The notes under the pieces: generated by a model | The model's input: only the letters and a program-made list of their open reading frames with translations | Told to the model about the DNA's origin: nothing | Database searches by the model: none | Position numbers and translations under genes: made by a program | NCBI GenBank assembly: GCA_030692565.1 | Contig: JAUYAO010000008.1 | Coordinates: 1 to 64,000, forward strand | Length of the DNA stretch: 64,000 nt | From: Nitrospira sp. | Lineage (GTDB): Bacteria > Nitrospirota > Nitrospiria > Nitrospirales > Nitrospiraceae | Direction of reading: 5' to 3' | Shown: in pieces, positions 48,419 to 57,114 of the stretch | Layout of the letters: every line of letters begins with the position of its first letter | Numbering within the stretch: position 1 is the stretch's first letter

Positions 48419-49546
48419 ATGGCGCATTCATATACACCAGGGCTGACAGTGACCGAACAGACCGTCGTGCGGCGGCGGCGGCAGTTGCCGTTGCCCGGCA
48501 CCGTGCTGGTCGCGGTCGGTGATCTCGTGCAATCCAGTCAGCCGGTGGCCAGAGCCGAGTTGCCGGGCAAGGTCTATCCATTGAATCTGGCGAATCAACT
48601 GGGTGTCGCGCCGGACGAGATCAAAGAATATTTGATCAAAAAAGAGGGCGAACCGGTTCAGAAGGATGAAATTCTGGCCGAGAACAAGCCGCTGATCAAA
48701 TGGTTCAAGACGGAGATCAAGTCTCCGATCACCGGCACGGTGGAATCGCTCTCGACCATCACCGGCCAGGTGCTATTGCGTGAGCCGCCGCGCGTGCTGG
48801 AGTTGCTGGCGTATGTGGATGGGACGGTCGTGGAGGTGCATCCGCGTCAGGGTGTGACGGTCGAGGCGCGCTGCAGTCTGGTTCAGGGGATCTTTGGCAT
48901 CGGCGGCGAGACCTCCGGTGTTTTGGCAATCGCCGTCGCGAAGCCGGACGAACCCCTGACCCCGGCTCATATCAACGCCGATATGAAGGGGAAGATTGTC
49001 GTCGGCGGGTCGTTTCTCTCCGCTGAGACGATGGCCAAGGCGAAAGAAGTCGGCGTTGCCGGGTTAGTCGTCGGCGGGATTCATGATAAGGATCTCCGGG
49101 CCTTGTTGGGATACGATTTGGGAGTGGCTATTACCGGAACCGAGCAAGTGGGGTTTACGCTGATCCTTACAGAGGGGTTCGGGACGATCCCCATGGCGCA
49201 GAAGACCTTTACGCTGCTCTCCGCCCATGCCGGGGAAAAGGCGGCGATTTCCGGGGCCACGCAGATTCGCGCCGGGGTCATCCGGCCCGAGATCATCATC
49301 GCGAAGCCTGCCGGTGTGGCACAGACCGGAGCGACGGCAGCGCCGCAGCGCGAGGGCATCCGGATCGGCGATCCGGTGCGCATCATTCGCGACCCGCTGT
49401 TCGGCAAGATTGGAGAGGTCTCGGCGTTGCCCACCGATCTGCAGAAAATCCCCACAGAAAGTGACGCGCGCGTGTTGGAAGTGCGATTCCCGGACGGGCA
49501 GGTTGCCGTCATACCGCGAACCAATATCGAAGTCATCGAAGGCTGA
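48419..49546 (+). CDS. Barrel-sandwich (biotinyl/lipoyl-like) protein with KOW-like end
   Basis: A 375-residue soluble protein. The N-terminal third (LPLPGTVLVAVGDLVQSSQPVA, EIKSPITGTVESLSTITGQVL) has the paired strands and turns of a barrel-sandwich hybrid, without a biotin/lipoyl Lys motif. The middle (GKIVVGGSFLSAETMAKAKEVGVAGLVVGGI) is alpha/beta. The end (IRIGDPVRIIRDPLFGKIGEV ... ARVLEVRFPDGQVAVIPRTNIEVI) is KOW-like. ATG 48419 lies right after repeat D; GTG 48449 is an alternative with a ribosome site. Function unknown. Confidence 0.72.
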   Translation: MAHSYTPGLTVTEQTVVRRRRQLPLPGTVLVAVGDLVQSSQPVARAELPGKVYPLNLANQLGVAPDEIKEYLIKKEGEPVQKDEILAENKPLIKWFKTEIKSPITGTVESLSTITGQVLLREPPRVLELLAYVDGTVVEVHPRQGVTVEARCSLVQGIFGIGGETSGVLAIAVAKPDEPLTPAHINADMKGKIVVGGSFLSAETMAKAKEVGVAGLVVGGIHDKDLRALLGYDLGVAITGTEQVGFTLILTEGFGTIPMAQKTFTLLSAHAGEKAAISGATQIRAGVIRPEIIIAKPAGVAQTGATAAPQREGIRIGDPVRIIRDPLFGKIGEVSALPTDLQKIPTESDARVLEVRFPDGQVAVIPRTNIEVIEG

Positions 49547-49551
49547 AGCCC

Positions 49552-50832
49552 GTGAAATGTGAAACGTCAAACGTAAAACGTGTGAAGACTTGGTCGGCAA
49601 GCTTGGTCGTCATCGCCTGTGCCGTGGCGTTTAGTTGGTGCTCGGCTGCGGTTTACGCGGAAGATCAGCTGGCAGCTCCGGCTAATCTACAGGTGTTCGA
49701 TACGCCGAATGATGGAGGCGAAAGTCTCACAATACAGTGGGCGCCGAGTCCTTTGGATGGCCCTGAGGCCCGCTATCAGGTGTTGCTCGGCGATGCCGGG
49801 GCCTCGGATGCGGCTTCACTGAAAGTCATCGCCGAGTTCCCGGCCCAGACTCGCTTGGTGAAAGACCTCAAGGGACCTTGGTGGACGAGAACGGCAGAGC
49901 GGAATTGGCATCAGTTCGTGATCCGGAACGCAAAGGGTGTCGAGCTGAAAGATGGGACTGCGTGTACGGTGACCGTGGCGATGCTCAAAGGCGAGGACCG
50001 AACGGTCGGTCCTTTGCTTCATGCGACCCCGGCTCCCAACTGGTTCAACTGGAACTCGGTGAACAACCTGGTCTTGACGCTCCTCTTCGGGGGCGTCGTG
50101 TTTTACTCCATTGCGCAAGCGAAGCGCCGCGAGATCTTTCTACGGCGGATTCCCGGTCTCGATGCGGTGGACGAAGCGATCGGCCGGGCGACCGAGTTGG
50201 GGAAGCCGATTCTCTATCTGACCGGTGCACACGATATGCACGATCCCTCGACGATTGCCGCGGCGGTGATTCTCGGACGGGTGGCGAAAAAGACGGCGGC
50301 CTATGAAACGGAGCTGCTTGTGCCGCACCGCGATCCCATTACCATGGCGGTCTGCCAGGAAATCACCAAACAAGCGTATTTGGAAGCGGGGAAGCCGGAT
50401 CTGTTCAAGGAGGATTCGAATTTTTTCATTACGAGCGATCAGTTCAGCTATACCGCCGCGGTCGACGGTATCATGCTGCGCAAAAAGCCGGCGGCGAATT
50501 TCTTCATGGGGTCGTATTTTGCCGAGGCGCTGTTGCTCACGGAAACCGGTGCCAGTACCGGGGCCATTCAGATTGCGGGAACCGACTCGGATCACCAGTT
50601 GCCGTTCTTTGTGACCACCTGTGACTACACGCTGATCGGGGAGGAGCTGTATGCGGCGAGCGCCTATTTGTCGCGCGAGCCGGTTCAGCTGGGGACCCTG
50701 CGCGGGCAGGATATCGGGAAGGCCATTATCCTCTCGGTGATCGGAATCGGAGTGCTGTTGGCGACACTGGGCGTTGTGACGCAGGCCACCTGGCCACAGG
50801 ACGTGCTCGACTTCTTCAAGGATGTGAAATGA
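49552..50832 (+). CDS. DUF6754 membrane protein with Fn3-like domain
   Basis: A 426-residue protein: Sec signal peptide (SLVVIACAVAFSWCSAAVYA), a fibronectin III-like extracytoplasmic domain (APANLQVFDTPNDGGESLTIQWAPSP), one membrane helix (about 165-185), a cytoplasmic DUF6754 domain (RRIPGLDAVDEAIGRATELGKPILYLTG ... FFMGSYFAEALLLTETG), and a final membrane helix (IILSVIGIGVLLATLGVV). The first ten codons lie in a degenerate GTGAAACGT-type repeat, so GTG 49582 is a plausible start. Function unknown. Confidence 0.78.
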   Translation: MKCETSNVKRVKTWSASLVVIACAVAFSWCSAAVYAEDQLAAPANLQVFDTPNDGGESLTIQWAPSPLDGPEARYQVLLGDAGASDAASLKVIAEFPAQTRLVKDLKGPWWTRTAERNWHQFVIRNAKGVELKDGTACTVTVAMLKGEDRTVGPLLHATPAPNWFNWNSVNNLVLTLLFGGVVFYSIAQAKRREIFLRRIPGLDAVDEAIGRATELGKPILYLTGAHDMHDPSTIAAAVILGRVAKKTAAYETELLVPHRDPITMAVCQEITKQAYLEAGKPDLFKEDSNFFITSDQFSYTAAVDGIMLRKKPAANFFMGSYFAEALLLTETGASTGAIQIAGTDSDHQLPFFVTTCDYTLIGEELYAASAYLSREPVQLGTLRGQDIGKAIILSVIGIGVLLATLGVVTQATWPQDVLDFFKDVK

Positions 50833-51479
50833 TCTTTCTTCGCCGGCAGATGCCGCTGCTGATTACGATGATTACCGGGCTGATCTTTGCGGCTCAGTAT
50901 TATGTGCCGCATCCCGCCTCCGAGCAGTTGCTCACCTCCGCCACGAAGTGGCTCCAGATTATCGGCGGTTTTGCCCTCGTGCTGGGCGTGACCAGTCTGT
51001 TCCATGTGCATGCGGCCAAGATTCGCCGGAAAGAGGCGGGTTGGGGCTACAGCGTAGTCCTCTATGCCGGCATGTTGGGCACGATAGCCGTCGGTCTGTG
51101 GGCCAACGGCAAAGAGAGTGTCGAGGGTGTCTCAACGGCATTCGGCTGGGTGTACAACTTTATGATGGTCCCGTTGCAAGGGACCATGTTTGCCATCCTG
51201 GCGTTCTTCATCGCCTCGGCGGCCTATCGCTCGTTCCGCGCCAGAAGCCGGGAAGCCGCCGTGCTGCTGATCGCGGCCGTGATCGTCATGATGGGCCGCG
51301 TTCCGCTGGGTGAATATCTGGTGCCGATCAGCGGGGATATCTCCCAGTGGATTCTGAATGTGCTGAACGCCTCCGTACGCCGTGCCATTTTGATCGGCGT
51401 CAGCCTGGGGGCCGTGGCGCTGTCGTTTAAAATCATCTTCGGCATAGAGCGATCGTATCTGGGCGGGGGGAAAGAGTGA
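50829..51479 (+). CDS. Multi-pass membrane protein of the MutL/DUF6754 module
   Basis: A 216-residue protein with about six hydrophobic segments (MPLLITMITGLIFAAQYYV, WLQIIGGFALVLGVTSLF, VVLYAGMLGTIAVGLW, MMVPLQGTMFAILAFFIAS, AVLLIAAVIVMMGRV, AILIGVSLGAVALSF). It overlaps the previous gene by 4 bp (ATGA). I know no family for it; tight coupling argues for one complex with the DUF6754 protein. Confidence 0.75.
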   Translation: MIFLRRQMPLLITMITGLIFAAQYYVPHPASEQLLTSATKWLQIIGGFALVLGVTSLFHVHAAKIRRKEAGWGYSVVLYAGMLGTIAVGLWANGKESVEGVSTAFGWVYNFMMVPLQGTMFAILAFFIASAAYRSFRARSREAAVLLIAAVIVMMGRVPLGEYLVPISGDISQWILNVLNASVRRAILIGVSLGAVALSFKIIFGIERSYLGGGKE

Positions 51480-51566
51480 CAGGTGACGCGTGACATGTGA
51501 CGAGCGCAGAAACAGGCCGGTCCAAGTAAATCTTCTACGCGTCACGCGTCACGCGTTACGTGTCAC
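51476..51566. repeat. 29-bp imperfect inverted repeat of GTGACG units
   Basis: Arms 51476-51504 (GTGACAGGTGACGCGTGAC...) and 51538-51566 (...CGCGTTACGTGTCAC) pair over about 24 of 29 positions around a 33-nt loop. Each arm is itself built of GTGAC(G/A)YGT-type repeats. The left arm includes the stop codon of the upstream gene. Confidence 0.78.
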
Positions 51567-51575
51567 GGTGGTGCC

Positions 51576-52418
51576 ATGACCTTCGCGGAACGCATGCTCA
51601 ATATCGACCGGCGGATCATCTTTGTGGTGATCGGGCTGTGCACCCTCTTGCCGCTGCTCTATCCGGTCGGCCTGCCCATCAAGATTTCGCAGGAAGTGCG
51701 GGGGGTCTACGATCACATCGAAAGCCTGCCCGAACGTTCGGTACTGCTCCTCTCCCTCGATTTCGATCCCGCCTCAAAGCCGGAACTCTATCCGCAGGCC
51801 GTGGCCATTCTCCGCCATGCGTTCAAGAAGAATCTCCGGGTGATTGCAATGACCCTGTGGGTCTCCGGTACGGGCATGGCCGACGAGCTGTTGACCAAGG
51901 TGGCGACCGAATCGGGTAAACAGCGCGGCGCCGACTATGTCTTTCTTGGGTGGAGCCCGGGAGGGACGGCCGTCATCATCAACATGGGGCAGGATCTCTA
52001 CAACGCATTTCCCAGCGATTATGGCGGTAAGCCAACCAAAGGACAGCCGGTGCTGGAGGGGGTCAACAGTCTGAAGGACGTCACGTATGCGATCAGTCTG
52101 GGGGCGGGGAATCCCGGCGTCGAGGCCTGGTATGTCTTCGGGAAGGACAAGTACAAATTCGAGTTGGGCGGCGGTTGCACGGGGGTGATTGCCCCGGGCT
52201 TGTACCCCTTGCTGCGCAGCGGCCAGATCAACGGGTTGATCGGCGGGCTGCGGGGCGCGGCGGAATACGAAAGTCTGATCGGACAAAAGGGCCGGGCTGT
52301 GGCGGGGATGGATGCGCAATCGGCCACTCACGTTGCGATTATCGTCCTGGTAGGGCTCTGTAACATCTTTTATTTCTCGCTAAGGCGGCAGTCGCGGCAG
52401 CAAGGCTCGCAGGTATAG
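51576..52418 (+). CDS. Membrane-anchored protein of the MutL/DUF6754 module
   Basis: A 280-residue protein with an N-terminal membrane helix (RRIIFVVIGLCTLLPLLYPVGL), a large extracytoplasmic alpha/beta domain (SVLLLSLDFDPASKPELYPQA ... GADYVFLGWSPGGTAVIINMGQDL) and a C-terminal helix (ATHVAIIVLVGLCNIFYFSL). The domain keeps the look of a Rossmann-like or solute-binding fold. No family recognised. ATG 51576 follows the inverted repeat. Confidence 0.74.
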   Translation: MTFAERMLNIDRRIIFVVIGLCTLLPLLYPVGLPIKISQEVRGVYDHIESLPERSVLLLSLDFDPASKPELYPQAVAILRHAFKKNLRVIAMTLWVSGTGMADELLTKVATESGKQRGADYVFLGWSPGGTAVIINMGQDLYNAFPSDYGGKPTKGQPVLEGVNSLKDVTYAISLGAGNPGVEAWYVFGKDKYKFELGGGCTGVIAPGLYPLLRSGQINGLIGGLRGAAEYESLIGQKGRAVAGMDAQSATHVAIIVLVGLCNIFYFSLRRQSRQQGSQV

Positions 52419-52440
52419 AAGATGCGAGAAGTCTGTTGTT

Positions 52441-52569
52441 CCCCTCCTTCGTAAGGAGGGGCCAGGGGAGGTCGAGTCTGACGGCTGGCATATCGGGTGA
52501 GGCGGGATCTTACAACCCAGCGGCCCGAGATCTTCTACCCCTCCTTGCCTCCCCTTACAAAGGGGAGGA
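52441..52569. repeat. Paired-hairpin repeat, copy 2
   Basis: CCCCTCCTT-CGT-AAGGAGGGG (52441-52461) and CCTCCCCTT-ACA-AAGGGGAGG (52549-52569) bracket a spacer that starts GGGGAGGTCGAGTC. The hairpin order is the mirror of copy 1. It fills most of the gap between two module genes; no TIR or target duplication is seen here. Confidence 0.78.
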
Positions 52570-52683
52570 AGTGTGAAGGGAGCGCAGGCATGAGGACACT
52601 CCGAACGGCTGGGCGTTTGGTGTTCTCGATGGCCTGAAGTACCAACGGGATCGTTCCCGTCTTTGAGAGGATCGATCAAGGCA

Positions 52684-53433
52684 ATGGATGCAACGATCAT
52701 CGGGGCGTGGGTAGCAACAGGGTTAACTCTGTTTATCTTCTCCTTTTTGTATAAGGATAATCCGCTCTTTAAACTGGCGGAGAATCTCTATGTCGGGGTG
52801 TCCGTCGGCTACACGATCGTAAAGACCTACGACACGGTGATCCTGCATCTGATTTGGAAACCCATCGTCGAAAATCAGGAATGGACGCTGCTGATTCCCG
52901 TGACCATCGGCATGCTCATGCTCACGCGCTATGTGCCGAAAGCTGCCTGGCTATCGCGCTATGCGTTTGCCTTTATCGTCGGGGTGGGGACGGGGCTGGC
53001 GATTCCGCGCACCGTGTCATCGTTTATTCTGAAGCAGATCGAGGACACGGTCCGGCCGTTGCTGATGCTCGTGCCGGGGGATGGCGTGACCTTCTCCTGG
53101 AATCTGCTGAATCCGGCCAGCAGTATCAATGTCATCATCGTGCTGCTCGGCGTGAGTTCGGTGCTGTTTTACTTCTTCTTCTCAGTGGAGCACAGCGGGC
53201 CGGGAAAGGCGGTGGCCAGGACGGGCGTCCTGTTCCTGATGATCGCGTTCGGCGCGGCCTTCGGCTATACGGTCATGGCTCGCATGTCGCTGTTGATTGG
53301 CCGGTTGACGGACTTAATCGAGTATTCCGATCCCTCCTATGGGCGGCCGACGCTGTGGCTGGCACTCGTGACCGTCGGGACCCTGATCGTACTCAGCCGG
53401 CGGAGTCGAAGCGAGCCGCCGGAGGGGGGATAG
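52684..53433 (+). CDS. Multi-pass membrane protein, end of the MutL/DUF6754 module
   Basis: A 249-residue protein with about seven hydrophobic segments (IIGAWVATGLTLFIFSFLY at the start, LLIPVTIGMLMLTRYV, YAFAFIVGVGTGLAIP, INVIIVLLGVSSVLFYFFF, TGVLFLMIAFGAAFGYTVM, LWLALVTVGTLIVL). The VGVSVGYTIVKTYDTVILHLIWKPI loop is distinctive. ATG 52684 is chosen; TTG 52663 is possible. Function unknown. Confidence 0.74.
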   Translation: MDATIIGAWVATGLTLFIFSFLYKDNPLFKLAENLYVGVSVGYTIVKTYDTVILHLIWKPIVENQEWTLLIPVTIGMLMLTRYVPKAAWLSRYAFAFIVGVGTGLAIPRTVSSFILKQIEDTVRPLLMLVPGDGVTFSWNLLNPASSINVIIVLLGVSSVLFYFFFSVEHSGPGKAVARTGVLFLMIAFGAAFGYTVMARMSLLIGRLTDLIEYSDPSYGRPTLWLALVTVGTLIVLSRRSRSEPPEGG

Positions 53434-53542
53434 GTCTGTCTGGTCTCTCTGGTCTATTCGGTCTGTTCTGTCTGTCTGGTCTATCAGGTCGAACGAGACC
53501 AACCAGATAGACGAGATAGACCGAACGGACTAGACCGACCAA
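53433..53542. repeat. GGTCTGTCT-rich imperfect inverted repeat
   Basis: Left part is built of GGTCT/GTCTGTCT units (53433-53490), right part of the complementary AGACC/AGATAGAC units (53494-53540), so the RNA can fold back on itself in several registers. It fills the gap before the MEMO-like gene. Confidence 0.65.
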
Positions 53543-53601
53543 ACCCCCGGTTGCAGCTTCTTCTTTCCCTCCTTTACAATGACGCTCGACCAAGGAGCAT
53601 T

Positions 53602-54843
53602 ATGACTACCACGACTGCCAAAGACCCCAAGCACTATCCAGCCCTGCGGAATCTCCAGTTCTCCCCCATTAAGGAAGGAGAAGAGCAGTACATCGTGTTG
53701 TGGGATCCGACCGGCCTGAGCAAGGAACGGCTGGTGCTTCCGCTCAACTACTTTTTCATCATTCAGCATTTCGACGGCGAGCATTCTCTCCAGCAAGTGG
53801 GGGCCCTCTATCTGAAACGGTTCGGTGAATTCCTGATGCCGGATAAGGTTGAGCAGTTGGTAACCGACCTCGATCAGAAACTGTTTCTGGAAGGGGAACG
53901 GGCAGAAGAAGCCCGCAGAGAGCAGCGCGCTCAATATCGCGAAAGCCCGCTTCGCCAGGCGGCGTTTGCCGGCCGCGCCTACGAGGCGGACGGCGTGAAA
54001 TTGAAGAAGCAGATCGACGGATTTTTTACGTCGAAAGAAGGCCCGGATTTTAAACCCTCAGAGAATGCCGGCAAACCCATCAAGGGGCTTGTCGCACCGA
54101 CCTACGATCTGAAACAGGCCGGTCCGATCTACGCATGGGCGTACAAAGAGCTGCAAGAAGCCACGCAGCCGGATGTGTATGTCATCATCGGGACAGCCTA
54201 CGCCGGTCTCGATAATCTCTTTGCCGTCACGGACAAGGATTTTGAAACACCGGTGGGTGTTGTAAAAGCCGATCAGCCCTTGTTGGCGAAGATCAAAGAA
54301 CGGTTCCCGGTGGCGTTCGAAGAGGATCTCTGCCACCAAGCCGAGCATGCGATTGAATTCCAATTGCCGTTTCTCCAGCAGGTCGTCGGAGCCAAGAAGC
54401 CCTTTACCATCGTGCCGATCCTATGTTCATTTTCCGCGCTGAGTATGGCCGAAGCCCCGGTGCAACAATCGGTCGAAGTGTTTCTGGCCGGGCTGCGCGA
54501 TATTCTCAAATCCTCCAACCGCAGCTATTGTGTCATGGCAGCGGCAGAGTTGGCGCATCTCGGGATGCGCTACGGGGATAAAGAGCCGCCGACCGACTTT
54601 TCGTTCCATCGATCGATGCAGCATGATTTGGAAATGTTGAAGCCGGTGGAAGAACGAAAGCCGGAAGAATTCACCAAGTACATCATCACGGAGAACGACA
54701 AGCGCCGCATCTCCGGGTTCGCGCCCATCTATGCTCTCTTGCGCCTCATCGAAGCCGAATCAGGCCAAGTCCTCCGCTACGACCGCGGCATCACCGATCA
54801 ATACAACTCGACCGTCACCTACGCCAGCATGGCGTTCTTCTAG
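53602..54843 (+). CDS. MEMO-family protein (AmmeMemoRadiSam B type) with lost metal ligands
   Basis: A 413-residue protein. Residues about 15-105 resemble a PqqD-like small domain (YIVLWDPTGLSKERLVLPLNY). The rest is MEMO-like, with EHAIEFQLPFLQ intact. Compared with MEMO1, the first His (PHAGY) is Thr167 in APTYDL, the second (GPSHH) is Tyr200/Ala201 in IIGTAYAG, the Cys (CG) is Ser in RISGFAP; only the His in AAELAHLGM (H319) remains. It is probably not a metal enzyme. AAGGAG precedes ATG 53602. It follows the membrane module. Confidence 0.85.
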   Translation: MTTTTAKDPKHYPALRNLQFSPIKEGEEQYIVLWDPTGLSKERLVLPLNYFFIIQHFDGEHSLQQVGALYLKRFGEFLMPDKVEQLVTDLDQKLFLEGERAEEARREQRAQYRESPLRQAAFAGRAYEADGVKLKKQIDGFFTSKEGPDFKPSENAGKPIKGLVAPTYDLKQAGPIYAWAYKELQEATQPDVYVIIGTAYAGLDNLFAVTDKDFETPVGVVKADQPLLAKIKERFPVAFEEDLCHQAEHAIEFQLPFLQQVVGAKKPFTIVPILCSFSALSMAEAPVQQSVEVFLAGLRDILKSSNRSYCVMAAAELAHLGMRYGDKEPPTDFSFHRSMQHDLEMLKPVEERKPEEFTKYIITENDKRRISGFAPIYALLRLIEAESGQVLRYDRGITDQYNSTVTYASMAFF

Positions 54844-54844
54844 T

Positions 54845-55011
54845 CAGGCTGCTGAAACAGATCCCCAACTTCGTTCTCGGCTCGACAGAATTCTCAACGT
54901 ACCCCACCGGGGAAGAGCTGCTTTGGCAGCGCGGGGTTGGGTGGGTGATGAAAGCTACGCCTCCGGTTCTGCCTTGCCTGCGGCTTTGCTGGATAGTTTT
55001 TTGAGCAGCCG
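54845..55011. repeat. Gene-end palindromic repeat, copy E (divergent)
   Basis: CAGGCTGCTGAAACAG (from 54845) and GTTTTTTGAGCAGCCG (to 55011) are imperfect inverted ends. The interior shares CTTCGTTCTCGGCTCG, GCGGGGTTGGGTGGGTGA and GCTACGCCTCCGGT with copies A-C, partly in a different order. Starts 1 nt after the MEMO-like gene. Confidence 0.75.
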
Positions 55012-55083
55012 TCCCTTGCACCCGTCTCCTCTCGATTTCTTGGGCTAGAGTTTTCCCTGGTGTGGTGATTACAATATCCCGCA

Positions 55084-57114
55084 ATGAGAATCCGAACCAT
55101 TCGAGGACGTATCGTATTAGCCATTGTGCTGGTGGGTTGTATCCCCCTGCTGATCGGTCTTGTGCTGGCCTATGTGTCGGGCATGCGTTCGTTGCGGGAC
55201 GTCATCGGTGGCAATCTTGAGGCCGTGGCGGTTCAGGCGGCCGATCGCGTCACAATGTTGGTTCAGAGCGAAGTGCAGGGTGTGCGGTTGCTTGGCACGG
55301 CGCCGTTGCGAGTGCGTCAGCCGGTCGAGACGGCCAATAATTCGTATCCGGAGGATCGTGCGAAGGCGCAGGCGCTGATCACGGAGCGGATGCAGGTGTG
55401 GGAAAAAGGCGGGGACGGTGTCAGGCGGCTGTTGAATGCCGAACTGTCGCGATTCCTCCTGGAAACCAAAGTGCGCGACGGGGATAAAGTCGTCGGCCTA
55501 TTGATCGCCGATCAACACGGGGCGCTGGTGGCGGCGAGTTCAGAGCCCGACCACTACTCATTTGAAAAAGAGACCTGGTGGACGGCCATTCATGCGGGGG
55601 GCGTCGATCAGGTCTACGTCAGCGGGCTGATTCCCGCGCAGGAAGGATCCTTCAGGACGCCCGAGGAAACCATCGACATTGCCGTGCCGATTCTCGACGA
55701 CCGGCAGCACACCATCATCGGGGCGGTGAAGGCCTCCTATCGGTTCGACAGTCTCTTCGCGATGATCAATCAGATCCGGATCGGGCAGACCGGCCACGCG
55801 ATGCTCTTCGATGCGGCGGGCAATCCGCTCGTCTGTCCCATCCTGCCCCGGCAGGCCCATCGTATTCCCGCTCAATTGATGACGATGATCGTGTCTTCGC
55901 AGCCGGGATGGGGCAATGCGGAGGATGACGGGCATGGGGCGACGGATACGGTCGTAGGGTTTGCGCCGGTTACCGGTCTCCCCCTGCCGGACAATTCCTG
56001 GCATATCTTTGTGCGGCAACAGCCGGGAGAGAGTTACGCGCCGATTCGGGATCAAATACGGAACCTGGCAGCGATCGGCCTGGTGATGCTGGGGCTGCTT
56101 TGGGCGATGGGGCGCTATGTGGCCGCGAGGATTGCCCGTCCGATTCAGATTCTCCAGACCGGTGTGGAAGCGATTAGCCAGGGCACCTACGACCGCCCGT
56201 TGAACATCCAAACAGGGGATGAATTCGAGGAACTGGCCGCCGCCGTCCATCGGATGGCCGACCGGCTGAAGGCGTCGCGTGTGGAGCTGGAGGCGTTGAA
56301 TGCCGATCTGGCCAGGCGCGTCGAGGAAAAAACCGCCGAAGTGACGGAGCAAATGAAAAAGCTGCAGTTCGCCGAACGGCTCGCGACTCTCGGGAAAGTG
56401 GCCAGCGGGATCGCTCATGAAATCAATAATCCGCTGGGGATCATTCTGAACCGGATCGAGTGTATGGAGTTGGAGGCGGCACAGCTGCGCCTGTCGGACG
56501 AGCAGCAACGGGACCTGCTGGCGATCCGGACCCAGGCCGACCGTATTTCCCGGGTCACCAAGAGTATGTTGGCCTTGTCCCGGGGATCGGCCACCGTGTT
56601 GAAACCCATGGACCTGAATTGCGTGCTTCGGGCCTGTGTGGAGGCGTCGAAGGATCGGGCTGCGGTGAAAGGCGTGCGTATCGAAACGGCGTTGTCCCGG
56701 GACGTGTTGCCGATCATGGGCGATCGAGACCGGATTGAAACGGTGATGTTGAACTTGATCAACAACGCGCTCGATGCAGCCCAGGAAGGCGTGCCGCCCG
56801 GCCTTGTGACCGTTGAGTCTGAAGGCTGTCCGGGCAAAGAGGGTGATCTGGCAGTGGTGCGGATCAGCGATACGGGGCCGGGCATCCCTCAGGAGATGCT
56901 GGGACGCATCTTCGACCCGTTCTTTACGACGAAGGATGAGGGGCAGGGCACCGGCCTGGGGTTATTCCTCAGTTACGGCATTGTGGCCGATCATCGTGGA
57001 CGTCTTGAAATCGACAACGGCCGGCGCGGGGCCGTGGCGACGGTATCTCTTCCCGCGCTGGTGTCGGTTACGGAATCGCAGCAGGAGGCCGGATGGGAGC
57101 AGGTAAGATACTAA
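55084..57114 (+). CDS. Membrane sensor histidine kinase (Cache-HAMP-HisKA-HATPase)
   Basis: A 676-residue NtrB-like kinase. Membrane helix about 9-29, a large periplasmic Cache-like sensor domain to about 325, second helix (AAIGLVMLGLLWAMGRYVAA), HAMP, a coiled coil, then the H-box GKVASGIAHEINNPLGIIL with His445, N-box LINNALDAAQEG and G-boxes SDTGPGIP and GQGTGLGLFLSYGI. It overlaps the next response regulator by 22 bp, so that protein is its likely partner. The signal is unknown; a periplasmic one fits the downstream oxidase. Confidence 0.92.
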   Translation: MRIRTIRGRIVLAIVLVGCIPLLIGLVLAYVSGMRSLRDVIGGNLEAVAVQAADRVTMLVQSEVQGVRLLGTAPLRVRQPVETANNSYPEDRAKAQALITERMQVWEKGGDGVRRLLNAELSRFLLETKVRDGDKVVGLLIADQHGALVAASSEPDHYSFEKETWWTAIHAGGVDQVYVSGLIPAQEGSFRTPEETIDIAVPILDDRQHTIIGAVKASYRFDSLFAMINQIRIGQTGHAMLFDAAGNPLVCPILPRQAHRIPAQLMTMIVSSQPGWGNAEDDGHGATDTVVGFAPVTGLPLPDNSWHIFVRQQPGESYAPIRDQIRNLAAIGLVMLGLLWAMGRYVAARIARPIQILQTGVEAISQGTYDRPLNIQTGDEFEELAAAVHRMADRLKASRVELEALNADLARRVEEKTAEVTEQMKKLQFAERLATLGKVASGIAHEINNPLGIILNRIECMELEAAQLRLSDEQQRDLLAIRTQADRISRVTKSMLALSRGSATVLKPMDLNCVLRACVEASKDRAAVKGVRIETALSRDVLPIMGDRDRIETVMLNLINNALDAAQEGVPPGLVTVESEGCPGKEGDLAVVRISDTGPGIPQEMLGRIFDPFFTTKDEGQGTGLGLFLSYGIVADHRGRLEIDNGRRGAVATVSLPALVSVTESQQEAGWEQVRY

